Below, one piece after another: positions 9,168-19,277 of a stretch of DNA of 64,000 bases. This DNA comes from Rheinheimera sp. EpRS3 (GTDB taxonomy: Bacteria > Pseudomonadota > Gammaproteobacteria > Enterobacterales > Alteromonadaceae), in NCBI RefSeq assembly GCF_001513785.1, contig NZ_LNQS01000008.1, positions 248,001 to 312,000 on the forward strand. The letters run 5' to 3'. The position numbers were made by a program, and so were the translations under genes. The first letter of the stretch is position 1; the number at the start of each line of letters is the position of its first letter. The notes below the pieces were generated by a model. It did no database searches, was not told the DNA's origin, and was given only the letters and a program-made list of their open reading frames with translations.

Positions 9168-10625
9168 ATTATTTCGCGAGTGTTAGATTTTTGCCGCCGC
9201 ACTTTTGGCGGCAAGGCCACTAAGGCAAACAACCAGAAAACTAAAGCTGCAGGCAAAGTGCAACAAGCACCGCGCCCGGCTCCGGGTGCCAGCCTGTTGC
9301 CTGCCGTGCAGCGTTTAAGCCGCGATCAGCATGCTATTTCACGTAAAGACATCAGCCCGAACGCGCTTAAAGTACTGTACCGTCTCAAAGATGCTGGTTT
9401 TGATGCTTATCTGGTTGGCGGCTGCATCCGCGATTTATTGCTCGGCCTTAAGCCAAAAGATTTTGACGTGGTAACCAACGCCAAACCCGAGCAGGTAAAA
9501 CAGGTATTTCGTAACTGCCGCCTGATTGGCCGCCGTTTTCGTTTAGCCCATGTTGTATTTGGCCGTGAAGTTATTGAAGTTGCTACCTTTCGAGGCCACC
9601 ACAGTGGCGCCGATGACGAAGCCGACACCGCACCTAAGTTAAAAACAGCCAGCTTAAGTGATCATGGCCAAATTCTGCGTGACAACGTTTACGGCACCAT
9701 TGAAGAAGATGCTGAGCGGCGTGACTTTACCGTTAATGCGCTGTATTACTCGGTCAATGATTTCTGTGTTTATGACTTTGCCAACGGCATGCAGGCAATA
9801 GCCGCACGTAAAATTGAACTGATTGGCGACCCCGAGACACGTTATCGCGAAGATCCGGTGCGCATTCTGCGCGCTATCCGTTTTGCTACCAAGCTGAATA
9901 TGCAAATTGCCCCAGCCAGCGCAGAGCCAATAGCACAGCTGGCGGTACTGTTGAAAAATATCCCGCCACCGCGTTTATTTGACGAACTGGTAAAGCTGCT
10001 ACTGGCCGGTAAAGCCTTTGATAACTTTATGCTGATGCGTGACAGCAAAGTATTAAAACAGCTGCTGCCGCAACTGGATAAACTGTTAAAACAGGAACCG
10101 GAAGGCAAAGCGTTTCAGTTAGCCACTAAAGCCCTGCAAAACACTGATGAGCGGGTTGAAGCTGATAAACCGGTAACACCGGCCTTTATTTTTGCCGCCC
10201 TGTTGTGGTACCCGGTAGAGCTTCGCAGCCAAATGCTGATAACCGACGGTTTAAGTGAAATTGATGCAATGAATATCGCCATGACCGAAGTATTGGACGA
10301 TATTCAGCGCACTATTGCTATCCCTAAGCGTTTTACGCTGTCAATGCGCGATATCTGGGCACTGCAAAGCCGTTTAACCAAACGCGCCGGGCGCCGGGCC
10401 TTTAAACTGCTGGAGCAGCCTAAGTTTCGTGGTGCCTTTGACTTTCTGCAATTACGTGCCGAAGCCGAAGGCGGCAGCTTAGTTGAGCTGGCACTGTGGT
10501 GGGAAAGATTTCAGTTTGCTGACGAAACCGACCGGTTGCAGCTGATCAACCAGTTGGGCAAAGAAGGCATCGATAAAGGCCCGCGTCGCCGTCGCAGTTA
10601 TAAACGTAAACCCACGGCAGAATAA
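9168..10625 (+). CDS. pcnB: Poly(A) polymerase I, with a probable AUU start codon
   Basis: PcnB adds 3' poly(A) tails that promote RNA decay. The nucleotidyltransferase motif is LVGGCIRDLLLG, followed by KDFDVVTNA with the metal-binding aspartates, then the RNA-binding region and a basic tail (RRRRSYKRK). I place the start at ATT 9168. AGGAG at 9156-9160 lies seven bases upstream, and the product IISRVLDFCRR aligns with the E. coli N-terminus MFTRVANFCRK, which is itself initiated at AUU. This gives 485 residues. An upstream ATG at 9096 would add 24 residues that cross the hairpin block and lack a ribosome site. The stop overlaps folK by one base. Confidence 0.95.
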   Translation: MISRVLDFCRRTFGGKATKANNQKTKAAGKVQQAPRPAPGASLLPAVQRLSRDQHAISRKDISPNALKVLYRLKDAGFDAYLVGGCIRDLLLGLKPKDFDVVTNAKPEQVKQVFRNCRLIGRRFRLAHVVFGREVIEVATFRGHHSGADDEADTAPKLKTASLSDHGQILRDNVYGTIEEDAERRDFTVNALYYSVNDFCVYDFANGMQAIAARKIELIGDPETRYREDPVRILRAIRFATKLNMQIAPASAEPIAQLAVLLKNIPPPRLFDELVKLLLAGKAFDNFMLMRDSKVLKQLLPQLDKLLKQEPEGKAFQLATKALQNTDERVEADKPVTPAFIFAALLWYPVELRSQMLITDGLSEIDAMNIAMTEVLDDIQRTIAIPKRFTLSMRDIWALQSRLTKRAGRRAFKLLEQPKFRGAFDFLQLRAEAEGGSLVELALWWERFQFADETDRLQLINQLGKEGIDKGPRRRRSYKRKPTAE

Positions 10626-11125
10626 TGACGCCGCTACGCTGTTACATTGGTCTAGGTGCTAACCTGGATCAGCCGGTAGTGCAACTGCAGCAAGCTGTGC
10701 AGGCGCTTAAGCAGCTGGCACAAAGTACGCTGGTGGCAGTATCCGGCTTTTACGGCTCTAAACCTATGGGGCCGCAAGATCAACCCGATTATGTTAATGC
10801 CGTAGCCGCAATAGACACCACACTAACGGCAGAGCAGCTACTGGATACACTGCAACAGATAGAACAGCAGCAGGGCCGTAAACGTAAAGCCGAGCGTTGG
10901 GGCCCACGTACACTGGATTTAGATATTCTGCTGTACGGCAATCAGGTTATTGCCACTGAACGCTTAACCGTGCCGCACTATGGCTTGCGTGTACGTGAGT
11001 TTGTACTGTATCCCCTTTACGAAATTGCCCCCCAGCTTAACCTGCCGGACGGTACTGTATTATCCTCTTTACTGGCGCAGGTATCGCAAAATGGCCTGCA
11101 AAAACTTCACAGCAGTTGCAGCTAA
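10625..11125 (+). CDS. folK: 6-hydroxymethyl-7,8-dihydropterin pyrophosphokinase
   Basis: HPPK transfers pyrophosphate from ATP to the pterin in folate synthesis. The 166 residues include GPQDQPDYVNAV and RWGPRTLDLDILLYG, where the two aspartates bind magnesium. The ATG shares its A with the pcnB stop (TAATG), so translation is coupled. The order pcnB-folK matches E. coli. Confidence 0.96.
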   Translation: MTPLRCYIGLGANLDQPVVQLQQAVQALKQLAQSTLVAVSGFYGSKPMGPQDQPDYVNAVAAIDTTLTAEQLLDTLQQIEQQQGRKRKAERWGPRTLDLDILLYGNQVIATERLTVPHYGLRVREFVLYPLYEIAPQLNLPDGTVLSSLLAQVSQNGLQKLHSSCS

Positions 11126-11178
11126 TCGCACTTTGTGCGATCTTGCGCGTCCTGCGTTAATGGTCGGATGAGAAGATT

Positions 11179-11970
11179 ATGGCTAAGATCACCACTGCCG
11201 TATTACAGAAAATGAAGCAGCAAAGCGACAAGATCACTATGCTGACAGCCTATGATGCCAGCTTTGCTAAGTTATTTGCTGAGCAAGGCGTGGATGTACT
11301 GCTAATTGGCGATTCCTTAGGTATGGTGCTGCAAGGCCACGGCGATACTTTGCCGGTTACCGTTAACGACATTGCTTACCATACCCGTGCCGTGCGCGCC
11401 GGTGCGCCGGATGCGTTCGTCATCGCCGATATGCCGTTTATGAGCTACGGTACCCTGGAGCAAGCGTTACAAAACGTAGTACCGCTGATGCAAGCCGGTG
11501 CCAATATGGTGAAACTTGAAGGCGGCGACTTTTTATTGCCCACCGTAAAAGCCTTAACCGAGCGCGGCGTGCCGGTATGCGGCCATTTAGGTTTAACACC
11601 GCAGTCGGTGCATATCTTTGGTGGCTATAAAGTACAGGGTAAAACCGATGCTGCCGCCGATACCATGGTTGCACAAGCCAAAGCGCTGCAAGACGCCGGC
11701 GCCCAGTTGCTGGTGTTAGAATGCATACCCACCGCCTTAGCTAAACGCATTACTGAAGCGCTAAGCATTCCGGTTATCGGTATTGGCGCCGGTAATGTTA
11801 CCGACGGCCAGGTGCTGGTAATGCATGATTTACTCGGCATCAGCAGTGGCTATATTCCGAAATTTTCCAAGAACTATCTGGCACAAACCGGCGAAATAAG
11901 AAGCGCAATTGCTGCTTATGTCAGCGAAGTAAAAAGCCAGACCTTCCCTGCCAGCGAACACAGTTTTTAA
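11179..11970 (+). CDS. panB: 3-methyl-2-oxobutanoate hydroxymethyltransferase
   Basis: PanB makes ketopantoate from alpha-ketoisovalerate using methylene-tetrahydrofolate, the first committed step to pantothenate. The 263 residues have the usual family length. The N-terminal [13 protein letters not shown] and [14 protein letters not shown] carry metal ligands, and KLEGG and VIGIGAG belong to the TIM barrel. AGAAG lies just upstream of the ATG. It is followed five bases later by panC. Confidence 0.97.
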   Translation: MAKITTAVLQKMKQQSDKITMLTAYDASFAKLFAEQGVDVLLIGDSLGMVLQGHGDTLPVTVNDIAYHTRAVRAGAPDAFVIADMPFMSYGTLEQALQNVVPLMQAGANMVKLEGGDFLLPTVKALTERGVPVCGHLGLTPQSVHIFGGYKVQGKTDAAADTMVAQAKALQDAGAQLLVLECIPTALAKRITEALSIPVIGIGAGNVTDGQVLVMHDLLGISSGYIPKFSKNYLAQTGEIRSAIAAYVSEVKSQTFPASEHSF

Positions 11971-11975
11971 GCCAG

Positions 11976-12818
11976 ATGAAAATACTCAACTCTATTGCTG
12001 CGCTGCGGGCACAAATCAGTACCTGGCGGCAAAATGGCGAGCGTATCGCTTTTGTGCCTACCATGGGCAACCTGCATAACGGCCACTTAAAACTGGTTGA
12101 TGTTGCCAAAAGCCGCGCCGATCGGGTGATTGTCAGCATATTTGTTAACCCGATGCAGTTTGGCAAAAATGAAGATCTCGACAGTTACCCGCGTACACTG
12201 GAAGCGGATTGTGCCGGGCTAACCGCGCATGGCGCCGATGCAGTATTTACCCCTACGCCGGATATGATGTACCCGCGCGGCCTGGACGTGCAAACCTTTG
12301 TTGAAGTGCCGCTGCTTGGCGATTTGCACTGCGGTGCCAGCCGCGCCGGCCATTTCCGTGGTGTGTCGACTATTGTTTGTAAGCTGTTTAATCTGGTGCA
12401 GCCGGATATTGCCTGCTTTGGCCAGAAGGATTATCAGCAACTGGCGATTATCCGCCAGATGGTGAGCGATTTATCCTTACCGATTGAGATTTTCGGTGTA
12501 GCGACAGAGCGTGCCGCCAATGGCCTGGCCCTGAGCTCACGTAACGGCTATTTAACGCCAGAGCAATTAGCAACAGCGCCACAGCTGTATCAGCTGTTGC
12601 AACAACTGCGCGCACAAATCCTGGCCGGTAATCATGATTACCGCAGCTTAGAGCTGCAAACTAAACAGCAGCTTAGTGACGCAGGCTTTACGCCGGATTA
12701 TATTGATATCTCTGACCAAACCGATCTGACGCTGGCCACCGACGCAGAGCAAGCTAAAGTGATTCTGGCCGCCGCCTGGCTGGGCACTACCCGGCTGATT
12801 GATAACCTGGAAGTCTGA
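11976..12818 (+). CDS. panC: Pantothenate synthetase
   Basis: PanC condenses pantoate with beta-alanine using ATP. The 280 residues show [15 protein letters not shown] with the HxGH nucleotide motif, [12 protein letters not shown], and ALSSRNGYL near the KMSKS-like loop. No panD follows. The beta-alanine it needs is probably supplied by the PLP decarboxylase at 21090-22754. Confidence 0.97.
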   Translation: MKILNSIAALRAQISTWRQNGERIAFVPTMGNLHNGHLKLVDVAKSRADRVIVSIFVNPMQFGKNEDLDSYPRTLEADCAGLTAHGADAVFTPTPDMMYPRGLDVQTFVEVPLLGDLHCGASRAGHFRGVSTIVCKLFNLVQPDIACFGQKDYQQLAIIRQMVSDLSLPIEIFGVATERAANGLALSSRNGYLTPEQLATAPQLYQLLQQLRAQILAGNHDYRSLELQTKQQLSDAGFTPDYIDISDQTDLTLATDAEQAKVILAAAWLGTTRLIDNLEV

Positions 12819-12837
12819 GTTACCGGCTGTTACCAGG

Positions 12838-12874
12838 CCGCTGTTTAAGCCGGATTTAACGGCCAAAACAGCGG
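12838..12874. terminator. Inverted repeat between convergent panC and SLC13 genes
   Basis: CCGCTGTTT at 12838-12846 pairs with AAACAGCGG at 12866-12874. The right arm lies inside the last codons of the permease gene. GTTA and TAAC flank the arms. There is no clear T-run, so its role as a terminator is uncertain. Confidence 0.3.
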
Positions 12875-15202
12875 TAACAACGCCATGGTTATTACAAACA
12901 ACAATAAACTAAGCGGCCCACCCACTTTTAAATAATCGACAAAGCGATAGCCACCGGGCCCCATTACCAGCGTATTGGCCGCATGTGATACCGGGCTGGC
13001 CAGGCTGGTAGCCGCTACCGCTACTATCATCATCGCACTTTGGCCATTCACCCCCAGCGCATTGCTGAGCATTAAACCAATCGGCGCCATAATCAGCACC
13101 AGTGCCACAGTTGGCACTACCAAGGTGCCCAGTGCGGTAACCAGATACAACCCCGCCATCACCGCCAGCGGGCCAAATTGGCCGGCCCCTGCCAGTACCG
13201 CTTCAGCCAGCCAGGCGGCAGTACCGGAGTGTTGCATTGCCGCCCCGAGCGGCAACATGCCAGCAATCAGAAAAATAGACCGCCAGTCAATAGCAGCATA
13301 AGCCTGCTCCATGCTTAAACAGCGGCTGGCAACCATTAACGTCGCCGCCAGAATAGCCGCCAGATAAACCGGTAATACACCGACCACCGTCAGGGCTATC
13401 ATCAACAGCATTAAGCCGGCAGCCAATGGCGCCTTGCGGGCATTAACCGGTTTTACCTGTACCGGGTTCATTACTATCAGATGCTCACTTTCGGTCAGCA
13501 TTGCCAGTCGCGGGCGTGGCCCTACAATTAACAGCGCGTCTCCCGCCTGCAACAACATACTGCCCAGCGCCGAGCGATACGCACGGCCTTCGCGCCAAAT
13601 GGCCGCCACTTCAACTTTGTAACGTTTATCAAGTTGCAAAGCATTCACACTCTTGCCGATGTATTTACTGCGCGGATGCAAAGTGGCTTCTACCAGTTCC
13701 AGTTTACCTTTCGCCAATAAATCCAGGTAAGGCGACATATCGTCCAGCCGCTCAAGCTGTTTAAAGCCGCGCAGAATATCCAGATCTTCCTCCCGCCCTT
13801 GGATCAGCAGCAGGTCGCCGGCTTGCAGCTTATCGTCGGAGTGAAACTGCTGAATAATCTCACCCTGACGGAACAACCCCAGCAGACGAAAATCAAAGGC
13901 GTCCCCCAGGCGGTTATCAGCAAAGGTGCTGTCAACCAGCGGGCTGTCCTCCGGTAAACCCAGCACAAATAAGCGCTCTTCCAGTTTATAGTGCTGGATC
14001 ACAGCATCAGGGCTAAGCAATTGTACTGTGCTGAACGCTGCTTGTTTTTGCATGGCGTCCAGCGCATTTTTGCTGCCCTGCACCAGAATTTTATCACCGC
14101 CGGCCAGAGACAAATCGGCCAGCCGCGTACGTAAAGTCTGGCCTGCACGTTTTACCGCCAGCACATTAACCTGGTAGTGTTCCCGAAAGCGGTGATGCTG
14201 CAATACTTCGCCAACCAAGGCGCTGTCAGGCGCCACTTCCAGCTCTGCCAAACCACTGGCTGCCAGCAATTTTTCATGCAGCATTGGTGCTTCGCGTTCA
14301 ATGGTTAACGAGTTCCAGCTACGCAGCCGTTCAAAGCGGCTGAATTTACCCTGTGCCAGTACAATATCGCCGCCCTGAAGAGCAGTATGGCGCGATGGCA
14401 GGGTAAAGGTTTCACTGCCGCGGGTCAGGGCAATAACGATTAGACCGGCGGTATTAATTAAGCCAGACTCTTCCAGCGTGCGTCCGGCCAGTAAAGAATC
14501 ATCAGGTAAACGCAGCGCAAAAATCCGCTCCTGCAGGCTGTACTGATCACTGAGGTTCTTACTGCCCCCCAGGCCAGCGCGGCCGGGATCGGTATCCGGT
14601 AACAAATGACGGCCAATAAAGGCGACAAACAAGGTTCCGGCCAATAAAACCGGTAAACCGATTAAGGCGAAATCAAATAATTTAAAGCCGCTGTGGCCGC
14701 TTTCTTCCAGCGCAATATGCACCAGTAAATTGGGCGGTGTACCAATTAGAGTTATTAAACCACCGAGCATGGCGCCAAAGGCCATTGGCATCAACACTTT
14801 GGCCGGTGATATACCGCAGCGTCTGGCGGCTTCTACCGTCACCGGCAGCAATAACGCCACCACACCTATATTACTCATAAAAGCTGATAACGCCCCGGAA
14901 ATCAGCACAATAACGATGATCATCCTGGTTTCACTGCTACCGGATAAGCGAATAACCTGCCGTCCGATACCGTCGGCAATACCAACGCGGGTTAAACCTT
15001 CACTCATAATAAACATGGCCCAGACGGTAACCACCGCCGGGTTGCTAAACCCGCTTATAGCCTCTGCCGGCGACACCAGGCCCAATAAAGCCAAAGTACA
15101 TAACACCAATAAAGCGACCACATCCATTCGCAGCCAGCCGGTAACAAACAACACCAGGGCTGCCAGCAGTATCAATAATACCAGGGCGATATCCGGCGTC
15201 AT
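12845..15202 (-). CDS. SLC13/DASS-type permease with four RCK-C (TrkA-C) modules
   Basis: This is an inner-membrane anion or dicarboxylate transporter of the SLC13/CitM type, 785 residues from ATG 15202. That start places the first span at the N-terminus (MTPDIALVLLILLAAL). A GTG at 15301 would add 33 residues without hydrophobic or conserved character. Transmembrane halves occupy roughly 1-190 and 595-785. Between them I see four RCK-C-like modules, each ending with a GD(x)3-4(V/I)xG turn (GGDIVLAQG, GGDKILVQG, AGDLLLIQG, AGDALLIVG). Two such modules are usual in related proteins as I recall. The substrate cannot be told from sequence. Confidence 0.85.
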   Translation of the reverse strand: MTPDIALVLLILLAALVLFVTGWLRMDVVALLVLCTLALLGLVSPAEAISGFSNPAVVTVWAMFIMSEGLTRVGIADGIGRQVIRLSGSSETRMIIVIVLISGALSAFMSNIGVVALLLPVTVEAARRCGISPAKVLMPMAFGAMLGGLITLIGTPPNLLVHIALEESGHSGFKLFDFALIGLPVLLAGTLFVAFIGRHLLPDTDPGRAGLGGSKNLSDQYSLQERIFALRLPDDSLLAGRTLEESGLINTAGLIVIALTRGSETFTLPSRHTALQGGDIVLAQGKFSRFERLRSWNSLTIEREAPMLHEKLLAASGLAELEVAPDSALVGEVLQHHRFREHYQVNVLAVKRAGQTLRTRLADLSLAGGDKILVQGSKNALDAMQKQAAFSTVQLLSPDAVIQHYKLEERLFVLGLPEDSPLVDSTFADNRLGDAFDFRLLGLFRQGEIIQQFHSDDKLQAGDLLLIQGREEDLDILRGFKQLERLDDMSPYLDLLAKGKLELVEATLHPRSKYIGKSVNALQLDKRYKVEVAAIWREGRAYRSALGSMLLQAGDALLIVGPRPRLAMLTESEHLIVMNPVQVKPVNARKAPLAAGLMLLMIALTVVGVLPVYLAAILAATLMVASRCLSMEQAYAAIDWRSIFLIAGMLPLGAAMQHSGTAAWLAEAVLAGAGQFGPLAVMAGLYLVTALGTLVVPTVALVLIMAPIGLMLSNALGVNGQSAMMIVAVAATSLASPVSHAANTLVMGPGGYRFVDYLKVGGPLSLLLFVITMALLPLFWPLNPA

Positions 15203-15382
15203 AATGGCCACGTCAGCAAAGTGTTTAACGCCATGCCTATGCTGCTCAACAATACGTTCAGGATAATAGTACCTTGTGTCATGGTTGTATTGGTCTCTCA
15301 CGGTTCATTAGATTAACAGCCTGGCCAGCTACACAGCCGGCACGCTAATTTCTTCTCAGTTTACAACATCAAGACAGAAAAG

Positions 15383-15422
15383 ATGTTCTGGATCAAGCTA
15401 TAACCGCATTGATAGCTATACT
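15383..15422 (+). promoter_or_regulatory. Candidate FNR site and promoter of the prenyltransferase-frdABCD operon
   Basis: ATGTT-CTGG-ATCAA at 15383-15396 matches the FNR consensus TTGAT-N4-ATCAA in 8 of 10 positions. A good -10 box, TATACT, lies at 15417-15422. The start point expected near 15429-15431 puts the FNR site at about -40 to -41, the class II position. No strong -35 is present, as expected for an activated promoter. An AGCTAT/ATAGCT inverted pair overlaps the spacer. Confidence 0.55.
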
Positions 15423-15452
15423 CTGTAGCAAAGATGGTTAAAGGATACTTTT

Positions 15453-16361
15453 TTGCTGAAACAACTTTGCGGCGTTGCGCGGATAAACTTTCTCAGTCTT
15501 ACCCTGGTATGTATTGCTCTGGCAGCCGGAGCAAGCTGGCAAGCCGGATTTGTTTTACACTACGCTACACTTGCGCTGGTAACAGCCGTAGGGCTATGCG
15601 CTCACCTTAGTGTTAATGCCTTCAATGAGTACTTCGATTTTAAATCGGGGCTGGATTTTCTCACCGAGCGTACGCCGTTCAGCGGCGGCAGCGGTACCCT
15701 TGTCCGCTATCCAATGGCCAGCACCGCTGCTTTAACATTGGCAATTGTCAGCCTGCTGCTAACCATTGGCGGCGGCCTGTACCTCAGCTATCAATTAAAC
15801 TGGCGGCCCTTAATGCTTGGCATTCCGGGCGTAGTACTTATTTATACGTACACCCAGTATGTTAACCGTTGGCCACTGCTGTGCCTGCTGGCACCCGGCA
15901 TCGGTTTTGGCGTTTTTATGATACTGGGCAGCTACTGGGTATTGGCCGGCAGCGTCAGTGCCGCGGCTTGGGTGCTGGCGGTTATTATGCTGCTACTGGT
16001 GAGTAATTTGTTGCTGCTGAACCAGTTTCCGGATGCCGATGCAGACCGTCGCGTTGGCCGGCGCCACTTACCTATCGTTATCGGCCGGCGACGCAGTGCC
16101 AGCGTTTACACCCTGCTGCTGTTACTAAGTTACCTGGTGTTGTTAGCCGCGGTGGCTGGCGGCATTTTGCCCCGGCAGTGTCTGTTAGCACTACTTAGCC
16201 TGCCACTGCTGATAAAGTTGCTGCCAGGCCTGTTCCGCTATGCCGATAAACCCAAACAACTCACGCCCTACCTGGGCCTGAATGCACTGCTGTGCCACCT
16301 TTATCCGCTGCTGTTACTGGCAGGACTGATTTGGGCCGGTATTGGCCATAAGGCACTTTAA
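15453..16361 (+). CDS. UbiA-superfamily prenyltransferase (MenA-like), coupled to frdABCD
   Basis: This integral membrane protein of 302 residues has about eight spans and the two aspartate-rich prenyltransferase motifs: NEYFDFKSGLD near residue 56 and NQFPDADADRRVGRR near 190. Such enzymes attach a polyprenyl chain to an aromatic ring; the layout is closest to the MenA side of the family, but the ring substrate is not proven. The start is TTG 15453 with AAAGGA upstream. The stop overlaps the frdA ATG (TAATG). Coupling to a quinol:fumarate reductase suggests a quinone for anaerobic respiration. Confidence 0.75.
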   Translation: MLKQLCGVARINFLSLTLVCIALAAGASWQAGFVLHYATLALVTAVGLCAHLSVNAFNEYFDFKSGLDFLTERTPFSGGSGTLVRYPMASTAALTLAIVSLLLTIGGGLYLSYQLNWRPLMLGIPGVVLIYTYTQYVNRWPLLCLLAPGIGFGVFMILGSYWVLAGSVSAAAWVLAVIMLLLVSNLLLLNQFPDADADRRVGRRHLPIVIGRRRSASVYTLLLLLSYLVLLAAVAGGILPRQCLLALLSLPLLIKLLPGLFRYADKPKQLTPYLGLNALLCHLYPLLLLAGLIWAGIGHKAL

Positions 16362-18163
16362 TGCAAATACTGCAAACAGACATTATTGTCGTCGGTGGCG
16401 GTGGCGCCGGTTTACGCGCCGCCATTGCCGCTGCTGAAGCAGCACCGCAGTTAAGTATTACGTTGCTGTCAAAAGTATACCCAATGCGTTCGCACACAGT
16501 AGCCGCCGAAGGGGGCGCGGCGGCGGTAACCTTAAGTAGCGACAGTGCAGCAGCGCATTTTCACGATACCGTTAGCGGCGGTGACTGGCTGGCCGACCAG
16601 CCGGTGGTGGAGTTCTTTGTTAAGCAGGCCTATCGCGAGCTGGTACAACTGGAACACTGGGGCTGCCCCTGGAGCCGCCAGCAAGATGGCAACGTTGCCG
16701 TACGCCGTTTTGGTGGCATGAAAACCGAACGCACCTGGTTTGCCGCCGACAAAACCGGCTTTCATATTTTGCATACCTTATTTCAAACCAGCCTGAAATA
16801 CCCGGCCATTAAGCGGCTGGATGAATATTTTATGTTGGATCTGCTGCGTGCAGGCGAGCAGGTAGTAGGTGTATTAGCACTGGCGCTGAACAGCGGCGAG
16901 CTGGTGCAAATTCAGGCTAAAAGTGTCATTTTGGCCACCGGCGGTGCCGGCCGGGTGTTTCATTACAATACCAATGGTGGCATTGTTACCGGTGATGGTA
17001 TGGCACTGGCCTACCGCCACGGCGTGGCGCTGCGCGATATGGAGTTTGTGCAATATCACCCCACCGGTTTACCGGGTTCCGGTATTTTAATTACCGAGGC
17101 CTGCCGCGGCGAAGGTGCGGTACTACTGAATAAACACGGCAAACGCTATTTACAAGACTATGGCTTAGGCCCGGAAACTGCATTAGGCCAGCCGCAAAAT
17201 AAACAAATGGAGCTGGGCCCGCGCGATAAACTATCGCAGGCATTCTGGCATGAACAACAAGCCGGCCGCTGCGGCGACTATAACGGCCATGCGGTGGTGT
17301 ATCTGGACTTACGCCACTTAAGCCGTGCGCATTTACAACAGCGGCTGCCATTTATCTGTGAGCTGGCCAAAGCCTATGTCAATATTGATCCGGCGTTGGC
17401 GGCCATTCCAATCCGCCCGGCGGTGCATTACACCATGGGCGGCATTGCTACCGACATTAACTGCCAAACCACACTGCCGGGTTTATATGCCGTGGGCGAA
17501 TGCGCCTCGGTCGGCTTGCATGGCGCAAACCGGCTGGGGTCAAATTCCTTATCTGAACTGTTGGTATTTGGCCGTGTCGCCGGTGAGCAGGCTGCGCAAT
17601 ATGCCAGCCAATGCCCGGCAGCTGACAGCAGAGCACTGAGTGTACAAAGCGAAATGTCACAGCGCTGGCTTAACCGCCGTTTTGGTACTAATACCACTGA
17701 TTCCGTGGCACAGCTGCGCCACGATATGACACTGACAATGGAGCAAGGCTGTGGCATTTACCGCACAGGCGAAAGCCTGCTGCACTGTCAGCAACAATTA
17801 CAGGCGCTACAACAGCGATATCAGCAGCTTAAAGTTACTGACCGCAGTAAGGTGTTTAACTCTGAGCTGCTGCAGTATCTGGAACTGGGCTTTGGCCTGG
17901 ATGTGGCGCTGGCTATTTGCAGCGCTGCCATGGCCCGTACCGAGTCACGCGGTGCGCATCAGCGGCTCGACAGCGGCATGACAGTGCGCAACGACGGCGA
18001 ATTTCTCTGCCATTCGCAGCTGTATTACAAGGCGAACAGTTTACCCCATCTTAGCTGGCAAGCCGTGCAGATCAGCAGCCTGCCACCGGCACAGCGCAGC
18101 TATGGGGTAAATAATGCTACTGCAGAGGATAGTGCTGATAGCACACCAGGAACGCAGCCATGA
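16361..18163 (+). CDS. frdA: Fumarate reductase flavoprotein subunit
   Basis: The catalytic subunit of quinol:fumarate reductase has 600 residues, against 602 in E. coli. The dinucleotide motif [12 protein letters not shown] is at the N-terminus. The covalent FAD site is His45 in [11 protein letters not shown]. Further conserved blocks are [31 protein letters not shown] and [13 protein letters not shown]. High similarity to E. coli FrdA, and the FrdC and FrdD subunits downstream, identify it as Frd rather than SdhA. It overlaps frdB by four bases. Confidence 0.97.
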   Translation: MQILQTDIIVVGGGGAGLRAAIAAAEAAPQLSITLLSKVYPMRSHTVAAEGGAAAVTLSSDSAAAHFHDTVSGGDWLADQPVVEFFVKQAYRELVQLEHWGCPWSRQQDGNVAVRRFGGMKTERTWFAADKTGFHILHTLFQTSLKYPAIKRLDEYFMLDLLRAGEQVVGVLALALNSGELVQIQAKSVILATGGAGRVFHYNTNGGIVTGDGMALAYRHGVALRDMEFVQYHPTGLPGSGILITEACRGEGAVLLNKHGKRYLQDYGLGPETALGQPQNKQMELGPRDKLSQAFWHEQQAGRCGDYNGHAVVYLDLRHLSRAHLQQRLPFICELAKAYVNIDPALAAIPIRPAVHYTMGGIATDINCQTTLPGLYAVGECASVGLHGANRLGSNSLSELLVFGRVAGEQAAQYASQCPAADSRALSVQSEMSQRWLNRRFGTNTTDSVAQLRHDMTLTMEQGCGIYRTGESLLHCQQQLQALQQRYQQLKVTDRSKVFNSELLQYLELGFGLDVALAICSAAMARTESRGAHQRLDSGMTVRNDGEFLCHSQLYYKANSLPHLSWQAVQISSLPPAQRSYGVNNATAEDSADSTPGTQP

Positions 18164-18876
18164 CTGAATATCAACTGTTGATCCAACGCTATGATCCGGA
18201 GCACGACAACGAACCGCGGCTGCAGCGTTTTACTGTACCTGGCGATCACACCACATCGATGTTGGATGCGCTATTGTACGTGCAGCAAAAGCTGGACGTA
18301 ACGCTGGGTTTGCGCTGGTCATGCCGGATGGCCATTTGCGGCTCGTGCGGGGTTATGGTTAACGGCATACCCAAACTGGGATGCAAAACCTTTTTACGCG
18401 ATTATCATAGCGAAATCGTGATTGAACCACTGGCGCACTTTGCGGTGGAGAAAGATCTGATTGTTGATATGACACAGTTTCTGGCGCATTTATCGGCTAT
18501 AAAACCCTATCTGATTAACGACTACAGCGGCACAGCGATGCATAAGCAAACGCCGGCGCAATTGGCAAAGTATCAGCAATTTTCTAACTGCATTAATTGC
18601 GGCCTGTGCTATTCGGCCTGCCCGCAATTTGGCTTAAACCCGGAGTTTTTGGGTCCGGCGGCTATTACGCTGGCACAGCGCTACAACCTCGATAGCCGCG
18701 ACAACGGCAAAGCCGCGCGCATGCCACAGTTAAACGGTAAAAACGGCGCCTGGGGCTGCACCTTCGTTGGCTTTTGCTCAGATGTTTGCCCCAAACAGCT
18801 CGACCCCGCGGCAGCAGTGAATCAGGCCAAGGTGGAGTCAGCGAAAGATTTTATTATCAGCATGTTTAAACCTTAA
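18160..18876 (+). CDS. frdB: Fumarate reductase iron-sulfur subunit
   Basis: The subunit carries electrons from quinol to the flavin. The 238 residues show the 2Fe-2S ligands in [10 protein letters not shown] and its distal cysteine. [12 protein letters not shown] supplies most ligands of the 4Fe-4S and 3Fe-4S clusters, and [14 protein letters not shown] completes them. The start overlaps the frdA stop (ATGA), and frdC follows after 11 bases. Confidence 0.97.
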   Translation: MTEYQLLIQRYDPEHDNEPRLQRFTVPGDHTTSMLDALLYVQQKLDVTLGLRWSCRMAICGSCGVMVNGIPKLGCKTFLRDYHSEIVIEPLAHFAVEKDLIVDMTQFLAHLSAIKPYLINDYSGTAMHKQTPAQLAKYQQFSNCINCGLCYSACPQFGLNPEFLGPAAITLAQRYNLDSRDNGKAARMPQLNGKNGAWGCTFVGFCSDVCPKQLDPAAAVNQAKVESAKDFIISMFKP

Positions 18877-18887
18877 GGAGCACGGCG

Positions 18888-19277
18888 ATGAACACACCCG
18901 TTTCTGCACGTAAACCTTATCAATCCAAACTTAGCCGCAGCTGGTGGCTTAAACATAACTATTACCGGCTGTATATGCTGCGCGAGGCTACAGTGCTGCC
19001 GCTGCTGTTTTTTATCGGCTGTTTACTGTATGGCCTGTATTGCCTGACACAAGACGCCGCGCACTGGCAGAGTTTTCAGACGTTTATGCAACAAGGCTGG
19101 GTAATAGCACTGAATCTGCTGGCTTTTGCGGCCAGCTTGTTTCATGCCAAAACCTTTTTTGCCTTGTTCCCACGGGTAATGCCGCTGGCACCAGCCTGGT
19201 TGATGATCAGTGGCCAATGGCTGGCAACGTTGCTGGTCGCCGCTGGCGTACTACTGCTGTTTGGTGGCTGGCTATGA
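18888..19277 (+). CDS. frdC: Fumarate reductase membrane anchor subunit C
   Basis: This 129-residue protein has three transmembrane segments and the family motif YRLYMLREATVLP after a basic N-terminus, as in E. coli FrdC (131 residues). With FrdD it anchors the catalytic subunits and holds the quinol site. AAGGAG precedes the ATG by seven bases. The stop overlaps the frdD start by four bases. Confidence 0.93.
   Translation: MNTPVSARKPYQSKLSRSWWLKHNYYRLYMLREATVLPLLFFIGCLLYGLYCLTQDAAHWQSFQTFMQQGWVIALNLLAFAASLFHAKTFFALFPRVMPLAPAWLMISGQWLATLLVAAGVLLLFGGWL

Noticed and set aside
14730-15266. 178-codon plus-strand frame
   Set aside because: It lies antisense to the N-terminal half of the SLC13 permease, whose membrane spans and motifs are clear; the antisense product has no recognisable feature.
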